NCBI RefSeq assembly: GCF_900110275.1
Contig: NZ_FODC01000001.1
Span: 1,527,198 to 1,591,197 of the forward strand
Origin: Duganella sp. CF517
GTDB taxonomy: Bacteria; Pseudomonadota; Gammaproteobacteria; Burkholderiales; Burkholderiaceae_D
Direction: 5' to 3'
DNA length: 64,000 nucleotides
Below are positions 35,850-43,547 of the stretch, piece after piece (within the stretch, counting starts at the first letter, position 1; every line of letters begins with the position of its first letter). The position numbers and the translations under genes are program-made. The notes under the pieces were generated by a model, which saw only the letters and a list, made by a program, of their open reading frames with translations, did not search any database and was not told the origin of the DNA.

Positions 35850-37946
35850 ATGAGAACGAATTCGGTGATGGTGGCGGCGTTGGTGGCGGCGGGCGTGGTC
35901 GGGTGCGGCGGCGAGTCCAATCCGGTGCCGGCGATTCCCGAGGGCACCACCGTCACCCTGGCGTTGATGGAGACCACCGATATCCACGCCAACGTGATGA
36001 GCTATAACTATTATTCGCTGGCCGAGGACACCAGCCTGGGCCTCGAACGCACCGCCACCCTGGTGGCCGCCGCCCGCGCCGAGACCCCCAACAACGTGCT
36101 GCTCGACGACGGCGACACCATCCAGGGCACCCTGCTGGGCGACCTGCAGGCCGTCACCAAGCCGATCCCGTGCACCGAGACGATGGCCGTGCACAAGGCC
36201 ATGAACGCCATGAAGTACGACGGCGGCGGCTTCGGCAACCATGAGTTCAACTACGGCTTGCCGCTGCTGAGCCAGATCACCAACACCGACTTCGGCATCC
36301 CCGGCGTGGCCAAGCCGGGCGGCACCTGCGGCGCCCCGGCCTTCCCGCTGACCCTGACCAACGTCACCGGCGTGGCCAGCGGCAAGCCGATCGTGCCACC
36401 GTACGTGGTGCTGCCGCGCACCTTCTCGGCCACCGCGCCCGACGGCGCCAGGTTCGACGTCAAGATGAACATCGGCCTGCTGAGCTTTGTGCCGCCGCAG
36501 ATCCTCGAGTGGGACCAGAAAAACCTGGCCGGCAAGGTCGCCGTCACCGGCGTGCAGGAGGCGGCCAGGCAGTACGTGCCCGAGCTGCGCGCCAAGGGCG
36601 CCGACCTGGTCGTGGCGCTGTCGCACGGCGGCCTCGATCCGAGCCCGTACAGCCCGAAGATGGAGAACGGCAGCTACCACCTGACCACCACCGGCATCGA
36701 CGCGCTGCTGATCGGCCATTCGCACCTGATCTTCCCGAAAGGCAAGGAGCCGGGCGCCGCCGCGCTCGACGCCTCGTTCGCCGCCTTCCCGGCCAGCGCC
36801 AAGATCGACGCCGTCAACGGCTTCGTCAACGGCGTGCCGACCGTCATGGCGCAAAGCTGGGGCCGGCGCCTGGGCATCATCAAGATGACCTTGGCCTACA
36901 CGGGCGGCAAGTGGGTGGTGCAGCCGGCCAAGACGACGGTCGAGTCGCGCGGCTTCAAGTACGCCGACGGCGCCACCATCGTCAAGGCCGATCCGGCGAT
37001 CGCGCCGCTGGTGGCCGCCGAGCATGCCGCCACCATCGCCTACGCCAAGCAGCCGCTGGGCGTGGCGACCGACTTCGAGATGTCGGCCTACTTCGCGCTG
37101 GCCGGCGACGTCAGCGCGATCCAGCTGGTCAACCAGGCGCAGCTCGACTACGTCAAGAAGTTCATCGCCTCCAGCACCGATGCCACGCTGGCCAGCTACA
37201 AGAACATTCCGGTGATCTCGTGCAGCGCGCCGTTCAAGGCCGGGCGCAACGGGCCGTCCGACTTCACCGACGTCGCGCCGGGCGCCAGCGCGGCCGCGCC
37301 GGTCGGGCTGCAGGTGCGCAACCCGGGCGACCTTTACCTGTACAGCAACAACAACCTGCAGGCGGTCAAGATCAAGGGGGCGGACTTGAAGGCGTGGCTG
37401 GAGACGTCGGCCAAGCAATTCGCCCAGATCGATCCGGCCAGGACGGCCGAGCAGGACCTGGTGCCGAGCTACGGCACCATCTATAACTACGACGTGTTCT
37501 ACGCCGAAAACAACGCCCTGACGTACCAGATCGACGTCACCAAGCCGGCCGGCGCGCGCATCGCCAATTTGACCTACCTGGGCAAGCCGGTGGCCGACGG
37601 CGACGACTTCATCGTCGCCACCAACGATTACCGCGCCGGCGGCGGCGGCGCCGTGCCCGGCATCGACGGCAGCAAGACCATCATCAAGTCGCCGGACGCC
37701 AACCAGACCGTGGTCAGCAACTACCTGGCGGCGCTGGGCGCCGCCAGCGGCAAGGTCACGCTGGCCGCCAACGGCAGCGCGCGCAGCTGGAGCTTCGTCA
37801 AGACCGCCACCGCCGGTCCGGTGATCCTGCGCTCGGCGCCGGGCCACCTGGCGCTGGCCAAAAGCGGCGGCATCGCCGCCGTCGCCGCCGAGGGCGGGCT
37901 CGACGCGAGCGGCTTCGCCAAGTACACCATCGATCTGAGCAAATAA
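35850..37946 (+). CDS. cpdB: 2',3'-cyclic-nucleotide 2'-phosphodiesterase/3'-nucleotidase (CpdB-like lipoprotein)
   Basis: 698 residues. Lipoprotein signal with lipobox ending VVGC; an N-terminal calcineurin-like metallophosphatase domain (METTDIHANVM, DDGDTIQGTLLGD, GNHEFNYG, ALSHGG, IGHSHL supply the two-metal ligands); and a C-terminal 5'-nucleotidase domain (YLYSNNNLQAVKIKGADLKAWLE; DVFYAENNALTYQIDVTKPAG). The latter resembles CpdB more than UshA. It should release phosphate from cyclic or 3' nucleotides outside the inner membrane. The ATG at 35850 with GAGG upstream begins the signal; the longer frame at 35745 starts inside a repeat and is rejected. A Pho-box-like site lies upstream. Confidence 0.87.
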   Translation: MRTNSVMVAALVAAGVVGCGGESNPVPAIPEGTTVTLALMETTDIHANVMSYNYYSLAEDTSLGLERTATLVAAARAETPNNVLLDDGDTIQGTLLGDLQAVTKPIPCTETMAVHKAMNAMKYDGGGFGNHEFNYGLPLLSQITNTDFGIPGVAKPGGTCGAPAFPLTLTNVTGVASGKPIVPPYVVLPRTFSATAPDGARFDVKMNIGLLSFVPPQILEWDQKNLAGKVAVTGVQEAARQYVPELRAKGADLVVALSHGGLDPSPYSPKMENGSYHLTTTGIDALLIGHSHLIFPKGKEPGAAALDASFAAFPASAKIDAVNGFVNGVPTVMAQSWGRRLGIIKMTLAYTGGKWVVQPAKTTVESRGFKYADGATIVKADPAIAPLVAAEHAATIAYAKQPLGVATDFEMSAYFALAGDVSAIQLVNQAQLDYVKKFIASSTDATLASYKNIPVISCSAPFKAGRNGPSDFTDVAPGASAAAPVGLQVRNPGDLYLYSNNNLQAVKIKGADLKAWLETSAKQFAQIDPARTAEQDLVPSYGTIYNYDVFYAENNALTYQIDVTKPAGARIANLTYLGKPVADGDDFIVATNDYRAGGGGAVPGIDGSKTIIKSPDANQTVVSNYLAALGAASGKVTLAANGSARSWSFVKTATAGPVILRSAPGHLALAKSGGIAAVAAEGGLDASGFAKYTIDLSK

Positions 37947-37961
37947 ACCGGGAGCGCGACG

Positions 37962-38699
37962 ATGAACAAGCCTTCAGTGACGATGCCGGCGACCGCGCTG
38001 GCCTGCGCGCTGTTGTTCGGCTGCCAGATCCAGCGCGATCCGCCCGACACGGCGCAGATCGAGACGATCGGCATGCGGGCGCTGCAACAGGCCGACGCCG
38101 CCGCCGAGCGCAAGCTGATGGCGTGGGCGCGGCAGGACATGCCGGTGGCCCAGCGCGAGCTGGCGCTGCTGTATAAGACCCGGCCGGCGCAGCGCGCCGA
38201 GGCGCTGCAGTGGTTCGAGCGGGCCGCGCGCGGCGGCGACGTCGAGGCGGCGTTCCAGCTCGGCGAGCTGCTGCGGCTGGGCGTGGCCGGCGTGGCCGCG
38301 CAACCGGCGGCCGCCGCGCCGTGGTACAAGCTGGCGGCGCAGCAACGGCACGCGCGGGCGGCGCTGGTGCTCGGTCAGCTCTACAAGAACGGCGACGGCG
38401 TCGCGCGCGACGACCCCTTGGCCGCGCGCTGGCTGGCGGCCGCCAGCGAAGGCGGCAACGCGCACGCCATGTTCCTGCTGTCGTACTTCTACCGCGACGG
38501 GCGCGGCGTGGCGCGCGACCCGGCCAGGGCGCGCGCGCTGCTGGAGCAGGCGGCCGAACACGAGTATCCGCCGGCGCTGCAGGAACTGGCGATGGCGGTG
38601 CAGCTGGGCGACGCCCACAGCGCCAGGGACGAGCGCCGCGCCGGCCACCTGTTCAAGGAGGCGACCGAGCACCGCCACAACAATTGGAACCGCTTTTAA
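37962..38699 (+). CDS. Sel1-repeat lipoprotein
   Basis: 245 residues with a lipoprotein signal (MPATALACALLFGC, lipobox LFGC) and about five Sel1-like repeats of roughly 36 residues, each with the A..LG.LY..G.GV..D...A..W...AA pattern (for example ALVLGQLYKNGDGVARDDPL). Sel1 solenoids mediate protein-protein contacts in envelope assembly and signalling. GGGAG precedes the ATG, 15 nt after the nucleotidase stop, so it is probably cotranscribed with cpdB. The partner is unknown. Confidence 0.85.
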   Translation: MNKPSVTMPATALACALLFGCQIQRDPPDTAQIETIGMRALQQADAAAERKLMAWARQDMPVAQRELALLYKTRPAQRAEALQWFERAARGGDVEAAFQLGELLRLGVAGVAAQPAAAAPWYKLAAQQRHARAALVLGQLYKNGDGVARDDPLAARWLAAASEGGNAHAMFLLSYFYRDGRGVARDPARARALLEQAAEHEYPPALQELAMAVQLGDAHSARDERRAGHLFKEATEHRHNNWNRF

Positions 38700-38712
38700 G
38701 CGGCGCCGGCCG

Positions 38713-39987
38713 TCACATGAAGTTGCGGGTATGCAGCGACGACAGGTGTTGCGCCGCCTCCTTGCCGAACCCGAGCCGCTCGAGCCGCGCCTGGCGCCCC
38801 TCGGCCATGTCGCGCATCAATTGCTGCACCTTCAGGTAGCCGGCCGCGATCGCCGGCACCGTCAATGCCCCCGCCGCCAGCAGGATCAGCGCGTCGAACA
38901 CTTCCTCGTTCAGGCCCGACGTCGCCGACAGCGCGTCGTTGCGCGACTGCACGGCGTTGGCCAGCCGCGCGCGGAAACCGGGATCGCTGTCGAGCCGCGC
39001 GGCCAGGTGCGTCATGCCGAAGGCGACGTGGCGCGCCTCGTCGCGCGCGGCCAGCCGGGCGATCTGGCGCGTGACCGGGTCCGGCGCGTGCTCGTGCAGG
39101 AAGTGCAGCAGGCTGACGAACGTGCCCTCCCCCAGCACCGACAGTAAAAATTCGGCCACCGAGAAGTCCGGCTCGTCGAGCAGGGTCTTGAGCGAGGCCT
39201 GGCCGCCGGCCGTCGACAGCCCGGGCTCGCGGCCCTTGAGCCGCAGCCGGCGCGTGAACACGTCGATGTGGCGCGCCTCGTCGGCGACCTGGATCGCCAG
39301 CACCGCCTGCACCTCGCGGTAGTGCGGATGCAGCTGGCCGAGGAAGCGCGCCGGCACCACCAGCGCGGCGACCTCGTTTTCGATCATGTAGGTCAGCACC
39401 TGCGCCACGGCGTCCTCGACGATGTCGGGCAGCTCGAACGGCGCGGCCCAGTCGATCGCCGTTTGCGGGTCCCACTGGGCGGCGGCGGCCTGCGCGTACA
39501 GGTCGGCGGCGCGCTCGCCCCAGACCTCGTCGCGCCCGGCCAGGCGGAAGGCGATCGGCGGCGAACCGGCCTCGACGGTCGCGCCGCGCGCGGCCAGGCC
39601 CCAGCGGGCGTCGGCGTGCGCGGCCAGCGCGCCGGGCAAGGCCGGGTCGGCGTGGCCGGTGCGCAGCGCGCCGCGCCAGCGCCCGGCCGCGCCGGCCGGG
39701 GGCGCGCTGTCGGCGCCGTCGGCGCTGTCGAGGCTATGGCGCACGGTGGCGACGTTGCCGCCCGCCCCGTCCGGCGCGAACGCGCACTGGTGGCCCTGCG
39801 TGCGGCACCACGCGATCAGTTGGCCTTCCCAGCCGCAGGCGCGGCCGCGCACCTGCAGGGTGTGTCCCGGCGCCAACGCCGCCAGCGCGTGCTTGACCAG
39901 CACGTGGGCGCCGGCGTCGAAGCCGAGTTGCTCAATATCGATAGTCGCTTGCAATGATGTGCCCCGCCTGGTCGTAGAATCGTTCAT
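38713..39987 (-). CDS. TusA-like domain fused to ferritin-like diiron protein
   Basis: 424 residues. Residues 10-75 resemble the TusA/SirA fold: ATIDIEQLGFDAGAHVLVKHAL corresponds to D.RGL.CP.PVL..KKAL, here with the CPxP active site lost, and AWCRTQGH to the I..WC...GH segment. After a variable linker, residues about 185-400 form a helical ferritin-like domain with two carboxylate/histidine sets: E203/E205 (MIENEVAAL), E237 and H240 (DEARH), E287 (GEGTF), E317 and H320 (DEARH), the E, ExxH, E, ExxH layout of diiron oxygenases. The gene overlaps the PhnD-like gene by 56 nt. An oxygenase or N-oxygenase role is inference; no family name is certain. Confidence 0.7.
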   Translation of the reverse strand: MNDSTTRRGTSLQATIDIEQLGFDAGAHVLVKHALAALAPGHTLQVRGRACGWEGQLIAWCRTQGHQCAFAPDGAGGNVATVRHSLDSADGADSAPPAGAAGRWRGALRTGHADPALPGALAAHADARWGLAARGATVEAGSPPIAFRLAGRDEVWGERAADLYAQAAAAQWDPQTAIDWAAPFELPDIVEDAVAQVLTYMIENEVAALVVPARFLGQLHPHYREVQAVLAIQVADEARHIDVFTRRLRLKGREPGLSTAGGQASLKTLLDEPDFSVAEFLLSVLGEGTFVSLLHFLHEHAPDPVTRQIARLAARDEARHVAFGMTHLAARLDSDPGFRARLANAVQSRNDALSATSGLNEEVFDALILLAAGALTVPAIAAGYLKVQQLMRDMAEGRQARLERLGFGKEAAQHLSSLHTRNFM

Positions 39988-40792
39988 CGTCGGCGGCGCG
40001 GTGCAAGGCGTCGTAGCCGCTGGTGCGGCCCGGCAGCCATTGCCGCAAGCCTTCCAGCTCGAGCAGCGGGCGCACGGCGGCGTCGTCCCAGCGCATCGCC
40101 AGCAGCAACTCGGCGAACCGCTTGACCGGCGCGGCCGGCGCGCCCGGGCTGACGGTGAAGTTGCAATGGTCGAAGGCGTCGGTGCGCGCCAGGATGCGCG
40201 TGGCGCCGGCCGCCAGCAAGCCTTCGCGCGAGAACGCCATGTGGTTGCCGTCGATCATCCAGGCGGCGTCGACCTCGCCGTCGACCAGCGCCTGCGCGGC
40301 GTCGCGCTCGCCGCCGATATGGTCGCCGTGCTTGCCGCCGAGCACGTCGAAGTGGCGCGCCATGAAGTCGCGTCCGGCCAGCAGGCCGTGGTGGCGCAGA
40401 TAGTCGAGCGGGATCAGGCGCGCCTGCGGCGAGTCGATGGCGCCGAAGCCGATGGTCTTGCCGGCCAGCCAGGCCAACTCCGTCACCGGCGAATCGGCGC
40501 GCGTGACCAGCACCGACGTCAGGTCGCGGTCGGTGTCGCGCATCGCCACCGTGTCCAGCGCCAGGCCGCGCGCGGCGGCCATGCGCTCGGCGCGCACCCA
40601 CGCCAGCGGCGAATTCCAGGCCACGTCGATGGCGCCGTCGAACTGCGCCTCGACCTGGCGCTCGTAGTTGGAATAGAGGATGTAGTCGAACGCCAGGCCG
40701 TGGCGGCGGAAGTACTGCTTGAAGCCTTCCCAGATCGTCACGACCTTGGGCGCGTAGGCGACCGCGCCCATCATCAGTGGTGTGCTTGTCAT
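39932..40792 (-). CDS. PhnD-like substrate-binding-fold protein without signal peptide
   Basis: 286 residues resembling phosphonate/phosphate ABC binding proteins: MMGAVAYAPKVVTIWEGFKQYF, YSNYERQVEAQFDGAIDVAWNSPLAW (quoted here in part), LAGKTIGFGAIDSPQARLIPL and ALVDGEVDAAWMIDG. The start at 40792 (AAGGA upstream) gives no signal peptide, and no permease or ATPase gene is adjacent. It may be a cytoplasmic ligand-binding or enzymatic version, or export may be missed if the start is wrong. It lies 25 nt after the acyl-CoA-dehydrogenase-like gene and its end overlaps the diiron gene start by 56 nt, which ties the three together. Confidence 0.75.
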   Translation of the reverse strand: MTSTPLMMGAVAYAPKVVTIWEGFKQYFRRHGLAFDYILYSNYERQVEAQFDGAIDVAWNSPLAWVRAERMAAARGLALDTVAMRDTDRDLTSVLVTRADSPVTELAWLAGKTIGFGAIDSPQARLIPLDYLRHHGLLAGRDFMARHFDVLGGKHGDHIGGERDAAQALVDGEVDAAWMIDGNHMAFSREGLLAAGATRILARTDAFDHCNFTVSPGAPAAPVKRFAELLLAMRWDDAAVRPLLELEGLRQWLPGRTSGYDALHRAADDERFYDQAGHIIASDYRY

Positions 40793-40817
40793 GTGTGTCC
40801 TTGTGTGGGTCGCTTGA

Positions 40818-41936
40818 TCAACCGAAAACCGGCATGCCGCAGACGGCCTTGCCGATGAAGTCGTACAGCACGTCCGACGTCGGCGCCATCACCGAGGCGG
40901 CGCGGGCGTCGCGGAAATAGCGCTCGATGCCGAGGTCCTTGCGGAAGGCGGCGCCGCCGCACACGCGCATGGCGGTGTCGCTCACCTCCAGCGCGTACTC
41001 GGCGGCGGCGGCCTTGACCTGCATCACGCGCAGCATGGCGTCGGCGCGGCCGGCCGCCAGCGCGGCGACGGTGTCGTCGCGCAGGGTGCGCACCAGGTCG
41101 GCCTGGATGCGGGCGCGCGCCAGGTAGGCGCGGATGGTCGGCAGCTCGGCCAGCGCGCTGTCGAGGTGTTCGAGCTTGCTGGCGGTGACGTGGCCGCAGG
41201 CGGCCTCCAGCACGGCGTCCATCAGGCCCAGCGAGCACGACGCGCTCAACGTGGCGAACACCGGCAGCACCTGGCCGACCATGATGTCGAAGCCGCCGCC
41301 GTCGGCGCCCAGCAGCGCCGCGGCCGGCACCCGCACGCCGTCGGCGCGCAACGGCGACGAGCGGTTGCCGCGCAGGCCCAGGCCGTCGAAGAATTTGGCT
41401 TCGCCCAGGCCCTCGCTGTCGCGCTCGACGAGCCACAGGCTGCTGACGCCGGCGCCGTCGGCCGGGCCGGTCGACCACACGTAGGAATCGGCTTCGGCGG
41501 CCGAGGTGACCATGGTCTTGCTGCCGTCGATGACGACGTGGCCGCCGTCGCGCCGGGCCGTGCCCATCGGCGCCCAGAAGTGGCTGCGCGAGCCGCCGTC
41601 GGACCACGCCAGCGTGCTCAGGTGGCGGCCGGCGGCGATGTCGCGGCGCGGCGCCTCGGCGCCGAACGCTTCGACGACGACGGTGGCGCAGTAGTGCATG
41701 CACACCACCATCGCCGTCGACGGGCAGGCGCGGGCGATGCGTTCGACCACCTGGGCCGCCTCGGCCAGGCCCCGGCCGCCGCCGCCGACCGCTTCGGCGC
41801 TGATCAGGCCGAGCAGCCCGGCCCGGCCCAGCGCGGCGATGGCCGCGCGCGGAAACACGGCGTCGCGGTCGGTGGCCTGCGCGGCCGGGGCGATGGTGGA
41901 CAGGACGATGGAATCGAGTGTTTGCAGGTAAGGCAT
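40818..41936 (-). CDS. Acyl-CoA dehydrogenase-fold flavoprotein, atypical
   Basis: 372 residues of the acyl-CoA dehydrogenase superfamily: helical N-terminus (LISAEAVGGGGRGLAEAAQV; ACPSTAMVVCMH), the middle beta domain with GSKTMVTSAAEADSYVW, and the C-terminal helical domain with RVCGGAAFRKDLGIERYFRDARAA. At the usual catalytic Y-E-G-T position the sequence is MAPTSD (350-355), so the dehydrogenase base is absent. This fits the branch that includes flavin monooxygenases acting on sulfur or nitrogen compounds (DszC/SfnC-like) better than beta-oxidation. It is the first gene of a three-gene unit. The upstream 395 bp hold its promoter. Confidence 0.8.
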   Translation of the reverse strand: MPYLQTLDSIVLSTIAPAAQATDRDAVFPRAAIAALGRAGLLGLISAEAVGGGGRGLAEAAQVVERIARACPSTAMVVCMHYCATVVVEAFGAEAPRRDIAAGRHLSTLAWSDGGSRSHFWAPMGTARRDGGHVVIDGSKTMVTSAAEADSYVWSTGPADGAGVSSLWLVERDSEGLGEAKFFDGLGLRGNRSSPLRADGVRVPAAALLGADGGGFDIMVGQVLPVFATLSASCSLGLMDAVLEAACGHVTASKLEHLDSALAELPTIRAYLARARIQADLVRTLRDDTVAALAAGRADAMLRVMQVKAAAAEYALEVSDTAMRVCGGAAFRKDLGIERYFRDARAASVMAPTSDVLYDFIGKAVCGMPVFG

Positions 41937-42331
41937 GACATCCCTTTACAACGACAATGACGACGCGGGGACGCGGCCGGCGGGCGGCAAACAGACAGGC
42001 GTGTGGCGGCCGCCACGGCCGGGGGCGGCGGCGCGGCGGGCGCGGCGTACCTCTCATGTTCGGCTGACCTGCACGATGGCAGCGCTGCGAAACGGTACTG
42101 CCGGCGGATCGTGGCAAGCCAGCCTCGCGGGGCATGGGGATGCGCGGCCGGCGGACCCGCCCGCTCCTGACGGAGACGGGATCGGCGTGACGGCGGACCG
42201 GCTTGCGACGATCGTGACGGCGCGCCCAGTGTAGCAGAGAGCGCCGCGCCGCCGCGCGCCATACCCGGCGTCAAGTGCGCCATCGCGCGCGGGCTTGCCC
42301 CTGGTCGGGCCGGCGGCCGCCTTACGCCGCG
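41937..42331. other. Long 5' region of the flavoprotein-diiron operon
   Basis: No gene is supportable here. On the minus strand the stretch is GC-rich and contains a hairpin (CCCG-CTCC-TGAC-GGAG-A-CGGG, 42160-42180) and the start of a short arginine-rich open frame (ATG at 42135, or at 42057) that runs into the operon. A leader transcript of up to 300 nt is possible. No known riboswitch was recognised. The right end overlaps a decayed family-A repeat. Confidence 0.5.
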
Positions 42332-42372
42332 CTACGGTTGCGCTTGTGTCGCAATGACAGACTTGACCCCGG
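42265..42372. repeat. Family-A palindrome, decayed copy 4
   Basis: Right arm TGTCGCAATGACAGACTTGA followed by CCCCGG (ending 42372) matches the family with one base changed. The left arm CCGGCGTCAAGTGCGCCATCG (quoted to 20 bases: CCGGCGTCAAGTGCGCCATC) from 42265 is diverged. The right arm forms the C-terminal coding end and stop of the CoaD-HD gene. Confidence 0.65.
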
Positions 42373-43516
42373 CGTTGCCGAGGGCGGCCATTTCGCGCCG
42401 CATGTTGTCGATGGCGCGCCCGTTGTAGGTGTCGGCGAAGTAGGCGTTGCCGAACAGCTGGCCCGCTTCGGCCTTGCGGCACAGGTGCGCCAGCGCGCCG
42501 CCGCGGTCCTGGCGGTATTTGACGTCCGGCAGGTGGCTGTATTCGCGCCGGATGCCGCGCGCGTAATTTTGATACACCTCGTCATCCTGGCCGAGGATGG
42601 CCAGGTCGACGCTGAGCATGACGTCCTTGAGCCGGTGCGTCACCGACGCTTCCTGGAAATGGTCGGTGGCGCGGATCAGCTGCGCCGCGTCGTCCATCTG
42701 CTGCGCCAGGTGGCTGCCAAGCCACAGCTGGGCGCTCGCCTCCTCGTTGGTGGGCGCGCCGCTCTCGCCGTGGCGCCCGTATTCGGCGTCGTGGAACCAG
42801 AACGCTTGCTTGACGACGTCGACGTCGAGCGGATCGGGCCCGGTGTTGGCGGCCCAGGCGCGGATTTCGCACAGGCCGTGCACCAGGTGGTCGAGGTTGT
42901 GGTAGTGGCGGTCGGCGCCGCCGTAGGCGGTGGCGCCGGTCAGGCGCACGAACCATTGGTCGGCGTGGGCGATGGCCGGCACGTCGGCGTGGGCGTAGTC
43001 CCACAGGGTTTCCCATTCCTTGCGCAGCCAGCTGAGCACCCAGGCGTGGTAGGCCGGGCCCGGCACGAATTTCTTCATGATCCAGTTCCAGCCGATCGGC
43101 CCCTCGAGCGCCTTGACGAAGCTCGAGCTGACCGACCCCAGGTCGCGCGGCGGCATGACGAAGATGGTCTTGGCGCCCTGCAGCACGTCGACGTTGGTTT
43201 GCTGGATCAGGTTTTCATAGTCGAAGTCGGCCGTGGTGCGGATGCCGCGGATCAGGCAGTCGGCGCCGTGCTTCTTGGCCGCGCGCGCCGTGTAGTCGCC
43301 CTTGACGATGACCACCTGGACGTTGTCCCAGCCCTGCTCGGCGCAGCTGAGCGCGATGATGCTCTTGCGCTCCTCGGCCGTGAACTTGGGCTTTTTGGCG
43401 GTGTTTTCCGACAGAAAGACCACCACTTCGTCCGCGATCGAGCGCGCCTCGTTGATCACCCACATGTGGCCGTTGGTGATCGGGTCCAGGGTGCCCGAAA
43501 AGCCGATCTTCTTCAT
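42332..43516 (-). CDS. coaD: Phosphopantetheine adenylyltransferase (CoaD) domain fused to HD phosphohydrolase domain
   Basis: 394 residues. Residues 1-160 are a nearly complete PPAT/CoaD: FSGTLDPITNGH with Thr9 and His17 of the HxGH-type site, KKPKF lysines, LIRGIRTTADFDYE with Arg90/Arg93, and SVSSSFVK. CoaD makes dephospho-CoA from 4'-phosphopantetheine and ATP. Residues about 185-380 match a family of small HD-superfamily hydrolases: HYHNLDHL (206-210), WFHDAEYG (His242-Asp243), ATDH and SVDLAILG (Asp304). The single frame is continuous. GGGAG precedes the ATG. The last 13 or so residues (GVKSVIATQAQP) and the stop come from a family-A repeat. The fusion suggests a hydrolase acting on a CoA-pathway nucleotide. 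Confidence 0.85.
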   Translation of the reverse strand: MKKIGFSGTLDPITNGHMWVINEARSIADEVVVFLSENTAKKPKFTAEERKSIIALSCAEQGWDNVQVVIVKGDYTARAAKKHGADCLIRGIRTTADFDYENLIQQTNVDVLQGAKTIFVMPPRDLGSVSSSFVKALEGPIGWNWIMKKFVPGPAYHAWVLSWLRKEWETLWDYAHADVPAIAHADQWFVRLTGATAYGGADRHYHNLDHLVHGLCEIRAWAANTGPDPLDVDVVKQAFWFHDAEYGRHGESGAPTNEEASAQLWLGSHLAQQMDDAAQLIRATDHFQEASVTHRLKDVMLSVDLAILGQDDEVYQNYARGIRREYSHLPDVKYRQDRGGALAHLCRKAEAGQLFGNAYFADTYNGRAIDNMRREMAALGNAGVKSVIATQAQP

Positions 43517-43547
43517 ACGCCGCTCCCACCGATGTCAAAGGCGCATT

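Noticed and set aside
33455..35992. 845-codon minus-strand frame across DUF3443
   Set aside because: It crosses a family-A repeat and three unrelated genes, and its composition is that of an antisense frame.
40789..42135. 448-codon minus-strand frame over the acyl-CoA dehydrogenase-like gene
   Set aside because: An out-of-frame reading of the real flavoprotein gene; its sequence is Arg/Pro-rich with no fold signature.
41937..42331. Known riboswitch upstream of the flavoprotein gene
   Set aside because: No conserved core of the cobalamin, TPP, SAM or SAH classes could be matched by eye.
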